In this document: in pieces, positions 6,637 to 9,506 of the stretch | Position numbering within the stretch: position 1 is the first letter of the stretch | Layout: the number at the start of each line of letters is the position of its first letter | Origin: DAOTXL01 sp034434895 | GTDB lineage: Bacteria > Chloroflexota > Anaerolineae > JAAYZQ01 | NCBI GenBank assembly: GCA_034434895.1 | Contig: DAOTYI010000205.1 | Span: 1-9,506 of the forward strand | DNA: 9,506 bases | Reading direction: 5' to 3' | Notes under the pieces: generated by a model | The model's database searches: none | Seen by the model: the letters and a program-made list of their open reading frames with translations, nothing else | Told to the model about the DNA's origin: nothing | Program-made: the position numbers and the translations under genes

Positions 6637-7806
6637 CTAGATCAATTCGGTCACGGTCACCTGGGTGAGGATGCCCCGCTTCTCCAACTCCTTGAAGAAC
6701 GGCTCCGGCTCCAGGGCCACCTCTGGGGGAAAGACGCCCGCCGCCACGCGGCCCTCGGCCAGCCACCGGGCGGTGATGGACGGGGCGACGCCGGTAGGCA
6801 GGGAGCCTTTGACGGTCAGAGTCCCCAGGCGATAGGTCACCGGCCGGCCAAAGCGTGTGCCCCTGACCTCGGTGACGATCTCCTTGGTCCAGTCGGGGGG
6901 CTGGTTCCTGGGCGGTTCCAGAAACGAGGTCAGGGGCGGCACATAGCTGCCCAGCAGGGTGAGCATCAGGTCACGAGGGACAACCTCGACCTCCCCCACC
7001 CGCACCGGCTCGCGGCCGGCAAACCCCAGGTCGGCCAACACCCTGACCTTCTCCACCGTCTCCGGCGCCATGCCCCAGTAGTTGATCTTGAAAAAGCACT
7101 CCCGCACCCCCTTATTCCTGAAGGTGAGGGGGAGGGTGGCCACTTCGGAATGCAGGGAGAGGTGCACAGGCAACAGGCCGAGGGGCGGGGTGAACCAGTA
7201 GTCCTCCAACTCGCTCAGCGGCTCACAGACAACAAAATCGCCGTCGCGATAGACCACCGGTGACAGGGTCAGCTCATCCACAATGGTCGGCACGGCATAG
7301 CTAAAGGCCACCGGGCCGGGAGGCGGTGGCTTGATGCCATCGTAGATGCGGATTGACTCGATCGTGTCCAGCCGTTCGGCGGCGTAACGGCACTGGATGT
7401 TGGGCACGCCGGGCGCGCTGCCCATGCCCAGCACGGCGCACAGGCCCGCTGCTTTGAACTGTTCGTGCAATTGCAACTGCTTGCGGGTGGTGTGGAACAA
7501 TCCCCCCAGGTCGGTATAATGGACCCCTGCCTCCAGGCAGGCACCCATCACCTCCAGGTTAAAATAGTAAACGGTGGCATTCAAGCAGCAGTTTGCGCCG
7601 CGCAACAACCGGACCAGTGCCTCGTGGTCGCGGACATTCACCTGTGCCACCGAAATCCTGGAACTGTGGAGATAGTCTGCGACCTGCTGCCCCCTTTCCA
7701 GGTTCAGGTCGGCGATCACCACCTCGTCCACCCCTTCGCTGCTGACCAGGTCCTGGACCGCGATGCAGCCCATCATCCCTGCGCCGCCCAAAACGACAAT
7801 TCTCAT
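6637..7806 (-). CDS. Saccharopine dehydrogenase-family NAD(P)-dependent oxidoreductase
   Basis: The 389-residue product begins with a Rossmann nucleotide-binding motif (VVLGGAGMMG, GxGxxG type, residues 5-14). An acidic residue ends the second strand (D33 in VIADLNLE), which favours NAD(H) over NADP(H). Further family features are NVRDHEAL (57-64), NATVYYFNLEVMGACLEAG (76-94), YTDLGG (97-102) and GMGSAPGVPN (127-136), as in the Lys9-like saccharopine dehydrogenase family (COG1748-like). The domain after about residue 140 would bind substrate and dimerise. Family members act on saccharopine, carboxynorspermidine or other amino-acid-like substrates, and the sequence does not settle which. The ATG is preceded by GGAGGAAG at good spacing. 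It lies downstream of fdhD in the same direction, separated by a MITE-like insertion and a palindrome, so it may now be transcribed independently. Confidence 0.85.
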   Translation of the reverse strand: MRIVVLGGAGMMGCIAVQDLVSSEGVDEVVIADLNLERGQQVADYLHSSRISVAQVNVRDHEALVRLLRGANCCLNATVYYFNLEVMGACLEAGVHYTDLGGLFHTTRKQLQLHEQFKAAGLCAVLGMGSAPGVPNIQCRYAAERLDTIESIRIYDGIKPPPPGPVAFSYAVPTIVDELTLSPVVYRDGDFVVCEPLSELEDYWFTPPLGLLPVHLSLHSEVATLPLTFRNKGVRECFFKINYWGMAPETVEKVRVLADLGFAGREPVRVGEVEVVPRDLMLTLLGSYVPPLTSFLEPPRNQPPDWTKEIVTEVRGTRFGRPVTYRLGTLTVKGSLPTGVAPSITARWLAEGRVAAGVFPPEVALEPEPFFKELEKRGILTQVTVTELI

Positions 7807-7828
7807 GATTCTTCCTCCGGTAAAGACT

Positions 7829-7874
7829 GGAGTCGAGGCTTCAGCCGGACTTTTCCGCCTGAAGGCTTCACTCC
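7829..7874. repeat. 46-nt imperfect palindrome upstream of the saccharopine dehydrogenase-like gene
   Basis: The stem is built from GGAGT/ACTCC at the ends (7829-7833 with 7870-7874), GAG/CTT including a G-U pair (7835-7837 with 7866-7868), CTTCAG/CTGAAG (7839-7844 with 7859-7864) and CGGA/TCCG (7846-7849 with 7854-7857). A CTTT loop closes it, and three single mismatches separate the stem blocks. It ends 23 bases before the gene's start codon. It could be a REP-like dispersed repeat or a leader hairpin in the mRNA. Confidence 0.6.
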
Positions 7875-7886
7875 CATTCCCTGTCT

Positions 7887-7891
7887 AAACC
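7887..7891. repeat. Left target-site duplication (AAACC)
   Basis: AAACC directly abuts the left terminal inverted repeat and is matched by AAACC at 8148-8152 directly outside the right repeat. A 5-bp direct repeat at exactly the repeat borders is the footprint expected of transposition. Confidence 0.7.
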
Positions 7892-7907
7892 ACGCCATGT
7901 GCAACTT
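7892..7907 (+). repeat. Left terminal inverted repeat (16 bp)
   Basis: ACGCCATGTGCAACTT is identical over 16 bases to the reverse complement of 8132-8147. Identity breaks off just inside (A on the left, T on the right in the same orientation). Confidence 0.85.
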
Positions 7908-7914
7908 ATTTTTT

Positions 7915-7940
7915 CCCAGAGGCATTTGGGGCCCTCTGGG
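7915..7940. repeat. Hairpin 1 inside the MITE-like element
   Basis: CCCAGAGG (7915-7922) and CCTCTGGG (7933-7940) form a perfect 8-bp stem with a 10-base loop, 7 bases inside the left terminal repeat. The T-run (7909-7914) precedes the stem on the + strand and reads as A on the - strand, so this is not an intrinsic terminator in either direction. Confidence 0.65.
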
Positions 7941-7955
7941 CATGACACCGGCCTG

Positions 7956-7985
7956 CCCCTCCCCGCTGCCCCCCTCCCCGCTGCC
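7956..7985 (+). repeat. Two perfect tandem copies of a 15-bp C-rich unit
   Basis: CCCCTCCCCGCTGCC occurs twice without a gap (7956-7970 and 7971-7985) and is followed by a partial third copy, GCTGCC (7986-7991). The C-rich strand can also pair with the GGGGGAGG at 8002-8009. Confidence 0.75.
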
Positions 7986-8012
7986 GCTGCCGGCACGGAG
8001 AGGGGGAGGAAT

Positions 8013-8057
8013 TGGGGTTTTAAGGTGGGCAGCACAGCCGCCCTCCTCAAAACCCCA
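8013..8057. repeat. Hairpin 2 inside the MITE-like element
   Basis: TGGGGTTTT (8013-8021) pairs with AAAACCCCA (8049-8057). After a mismatch AGG pairs with CCT, and after another GGGC pairs with GCCC. This gives 16 base pairs with two single mismatches and a 9-base loop (8031-8039). Confidence 0.7.
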
Positions 8058-8065
8058 CCTGTTCT

Positions 8066-8102
8066 CCCCCTTCTCCTCCCTGTTTCGGGGAGGAGAAGGG
8101 GG
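8066..8102. repeat. Hairpin 3: perfect 15-bp stem inside the MITE-like element
   Basis: CCCCCTTCTCCTCCC (8066-8080) and GGGAGGAGAAGGGGG (8088-8102) are perfect reverse complements around the 7-base loop TGTTTCG. A smaller hairpin, GGGTCA/TGACCC (8100-8105 with 8111-8116), follows and shares three bases with it, so the two compete. Pyrimidine-rich palindromes of this style recur between genes in Chloroflexota genomes (from memory). Confidence 0.8.
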
Positions 8103-8131
8103 TCAGGATATGACCCGTCACAGCCTATCAA

Positions 8132-8147
8132 AAGTTGCACATGGCGT
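8132..8147 (-). repeat. Right terminal inverted repeat (16 bp)
   Basis: AAGTTGCACATGGCGT is the exact reverse complement of 7892-7907 and marks the right end of the element. Confidence 0.85.
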
Positions 8148-8152
8148 AAACC
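8148..8152. repeat. Right target-site duplication (AAACC)
   Basis: This is the second AAACC copy, directly outside the right terminal inverted repeat and matching 7887-7891. Confidence 0.7.
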
Positions 8153-8177
8153 GTATCCCCTGGTGCCTTTGAGACTT

Positions 8178-9023
8178 TTATGAAACAGGCTCCTGGACGA
8201 TGCGCCAGCCGTGGGTATACACATTCAACGCTTTGCCCCGCAGGTAGCCCAACAGGGTGCAATTCAGCGCCTGGGCCAGCTCCACGGCCAGGGAGGTGGG
8301 GGAGGAGATGGAGATCAGGATTGGGATGCCCAGCCGCACCCCCTTGGCCACCATGTCGTAGCTGGCCCGGCCGGTGCTCACCAGGATCTTGTCCCCCAGC
8401 GGGATGCCCCGCAGCAGGCAGTAACCGGTGGCCTTGTCCACGGCGTTGTGCCGGCCGATGTCCTCACACACCACCACCGCCCGGCCATCGGCTTCAAAGA
8501 TAGCTGCGGCGTGGATGCCACCGGCTGCCCGGTAGGCGGCCTGCTGGCGCGTGATCTGGCCCAACAAGAGGGGGAGCCGCTCGAACGGCACCTGCAAGCT
8601 GGCGGTGATGGGGGCCAGGTTTTCTGCCAGCGCCTTCACCTCCGTCCGCCCGCAACCGGAGCGGATCAGCAGGACAGCATCAGGTTGCCGGCCGGGATGG
8701 GCCGCGCCGGGCAACAGGGTGATGTCCACGCGATTGCGCGACCGGTCCAGGGGATCCTCCTCGACCGGGTCTCCTTCGCCGGCAAAGAGCGGCGGGGATG
8801 GAACCCGTCCGCAGTGGCGGACGAGGGCAATGTCTGCCATGCTGGCCACCAGCCCTTCGCCCAGGCAAAAACCGGTGGCCAGCTCCTTTTCCAGGCCGGG
8901 GGTGCGCATCAAGACCGCCACCGGCTGGCCATCCAGCCGGACCTCCAACGGCTCCTCGATCACCACGCCTCCCTCCACGGTGAGGACCTGCTGCGCCGTC
9001 AGGTGCTGGATGCGCCAGGGCAT
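8178..9023 (-). CDS. fdhD: FdhD, formate dehydrogenase accessory sulfurtransferase
   Basis: FdhD passes sulfur from IscS to the molybdenum cofactor of formate dehydrogenase, which is needed for activity. The 281-residue product has the family signatures: VLMRTPGLEKELATGFCLGEGLV (37-59), EDIGRHNAVDK (187-197, with H192), STGRASYDMVAKG (216-228) and SSPTSLAVELAQALNCTLLGYLRG (240-263). The family's CxxC loop is degenerate: it reads SGCGRTE, with C124 present and Thr in place of the second Cys. ATG 9023 is chosen because GGAGG lies 7 bases upstream and the length fits the family. An in-frame TTG at 9077 also has a good AGGAG and would add 18 residues. No formate dehydrogenase gene is in the window. 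The saccharopine dehydrogenase-like gene lies downstream across the MITE-like insertion. Confidence 0.92.
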   Translation of the reverse strand: MPWRIQHLTAQQVLTVEGGVVIEEPLEVRLDGQPVAVLMRTPGLEKELATGFCLGEGLVASMADIALVRHCGRVPSPPLFAGEGDPVEEDPLDRSRNRVDITLLPGAAHPGRQPDAVLLIRSGCGRTEVKALAENLAPITASLQVPFERLPLLLGQITRQQAAYRAAGGIHAAAIFEADGRAVVVCEDIGRHNAVDKATGYCLLRGIPLGDKILVSTGRASYDMVAKGVRLGIPILISISSPTSLAVELAQALNCTLLGYLRGKALNVYTHGWRIVQEPVS

Positions 9024-9137
9024 GATGGCCCCTCCCTGCGCCTCATCAGGGCGATAGGGGCGGCTGTAGCGCTTCAAAGTTTCTCCTTGATCACCACCAC
9101 GGACACAAGGGACTCAAGGGGCACGTTGGTCATTGGG

Positions 9138-9506
9138 TCAAGGTACCCGGAGCAAGAAATCCTGTCCGACAATGATCCGAATATCAATCTGGCTGCGGAC
9201 GTTGGGACTCTGGCGCACATTTTCCGGCGCGACCTGGAACAGTTCTACCAGCCGACCCAGGGTGTAGCTCTTGCCGGTATAGTCCACGATCACCGTGCTG
9301 GCATAGTCCAGCCGGTCGGCATCGCCAAACTCAACCACCTGGTAGCCCTGTTCCATCAGCAGGGCCGCCACACGGGCCGCAAAGTTGGGCTCTGAGGTGC
9401 CGTTTTGCACGGCAATGCGCGCTCCCTCGGCAGCCAGCTTTTGCAACCCTTCCACCTGGACCGGTGCCAGCGTGGGGGTTGGGGTGGGCGGTGCGAAGGT
9501 CGGCGT
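9138..9506 (-). CDS. LytR_C-domain protein, C-terminal part (5' partial)
   Basis: On the minus strand the frame is open to the window edge and encodes 122 residues before TGA, so the N-terminal part lies beyond base 9506. The GTG at 9455 is probably an internal Val. The visible start is a Pro/Thr-rich linker (TPTFAPPTPTPTLAPVQ), typical of extracellular spacers. It is followed by a LytR_C-like domain: IAVQNGTSEPNFAARVAALL, then GYQVVEFGDADRLDYASTVIVDY, then a GRLVELFQV helix. This domain commonly sits at the C-terminus of LytR-CpsA-Psr cell-wall ligases, but it also occurs in other membrane-anchored proteins. The catalytic LCP domain is not in view, so only the C-terminal domain is secure. 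It probably acts outside the membrane. fdhD follows in the same direction after a gap of about 60-115 bases, depending on the fdhD start. Confidence 0.8.
   Translation of the reverse strand, partial: TPTFAPPTPTPTLAPVQVEGLQKLAAEGARIAVQNGTSEPNFAARVAALLMEQGYQVVEFGDADRLDYASTVIVDYTGKSYTLGRLVELFQVAPENVRQSPNVRSQIDIRIIVGQDFLLRVP

Larger units (their letters stand above)
7892..8147. mobile_element. MITE-like non-autonomous element, 256 bp, 16-bp perfect TIRs and 5-bp TSD
   Basis: The element is bounded by ACGCCATGTGCAACTT (7892-7907) and its exact reverse complement (8132-8147), and flanked on both sides by AAACC. It has no convincing gene: the short open frames across it run out into the flanks and consist of low-complexity Pro/Arg-rich sequence. 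It must therefore have been moved by a transposase supplied elsewhere. Its interior holds a 15-bp tandem duplication and at least four hairpins, as in MITEs that form structured RNA. It sits between fdhD and the saccharopine dehydrogenase-like gene. Removing it with one AAACC copy leaves an ordinary intergenic gap of about 110 bases. The transposase family cannot be named from the repeat alone. Confidence 0.8.

Noticed and set aside
7876..7905. Possible outward promoter from the left terminal repeat (TTGCAC, 17 bases, then GGGAAT on the minus strand)
   Set aside because: Both hexamers match the sigma-70 consensus at only three of six positions, so this cannot be told apart from chance.
7908..7940. 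Possible intrinsic terminator (T-run beside a GC-rich hairpin)
   Set aside because: The T-run precedes the stem on the plus strand and becomes an A-run on the minus strand, so neither direction has a stem followed by T residues.
7868..8224. Short open frames crossing the MITE-like element, which might have been a transposase remnant
   Set aside because: They cross the element borders into flanking DNA, are Pro/Arg/Gly-rich, and show no transposase signature such as a DDE or HUH motif.
8211..9395. A 394-codon open frame on the plus strand
   Set aside because: It is antisense to fdhD and the LytR_C gene, both of which have recognisable motifs. The translation shows no domain.

Overview
The window is GC-rich, densely packed bacterial DNA. 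The best guess at origin is a member of the Chloroflexota (Anaerolineae, Caldilineae or a relative). This is inferred from the gene types: an archaeal-type TctA-family permease, a LytR_C protein with a Pro/Thr linker, double zinc-ribbon coiled-coil proteins, GTG/TTG starts, and C/G-rich palindromic intergenic repeats. No rRNA, tRNA or plasmid marker is present to confirm it.

Left part (1-3680, + strand): the C-terminal half of a TctA-like permease, then a tight four-gene run. This run holds an unrecognised 311-aa protein, a SpoU/TrmH-type (SPOUT) RNA methyltransferase, a coiled-coil protein with two zinc ribbons, and a YdjM/DUF457-type membrane protein. Stop and start codons overlap at 2116-2119 and 2656-2660, so the last three genes are probably translationally coupled.

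Middle part (3681-6587, + strand): a small perfect hairpin, a glyoxalase II-like metallo-beta-lactamase-fold hydrolase that starts at TTG, an acetyl-CoA acetyltransferase (thiolase) and an aldo/keto reductase. The thiolase and reductase are 3 bases apart and form an operon. Together the three suggest acyl-CoA/thioester and carbonyl metabolism, but no specific pathway can be named.

Right part (6637-9506, - strand, convergent with the rest): reading leftwards from the window edge, a LytR_C-domain protein (N-terminal part outside the window), FdhD (the sulfur-transfer protein that activates formate dehydrogenases) and a saccharopine dehydrogenase-family oxidoreductase.

The only long non-coding stretch (7807-8177) lies between fdhD and the saccharopine dehydrogenase-like gene. 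It holds a complete 256-bp MITE-like element with perfect 16-bp terminal inverted repeats, flanked by a 5-bp direct repeat (AAACC), with no transposase gene. Inside are a 15-bp tandem duplication and several strong hairpins. A separate 46-nt imperfect palindrome sits between this element and the downstream gene. These are the most unusual features of the window. The genes themselves look like ordinary chromosomal metabolism, and no defence system, CRISPR array or prophage was seen.
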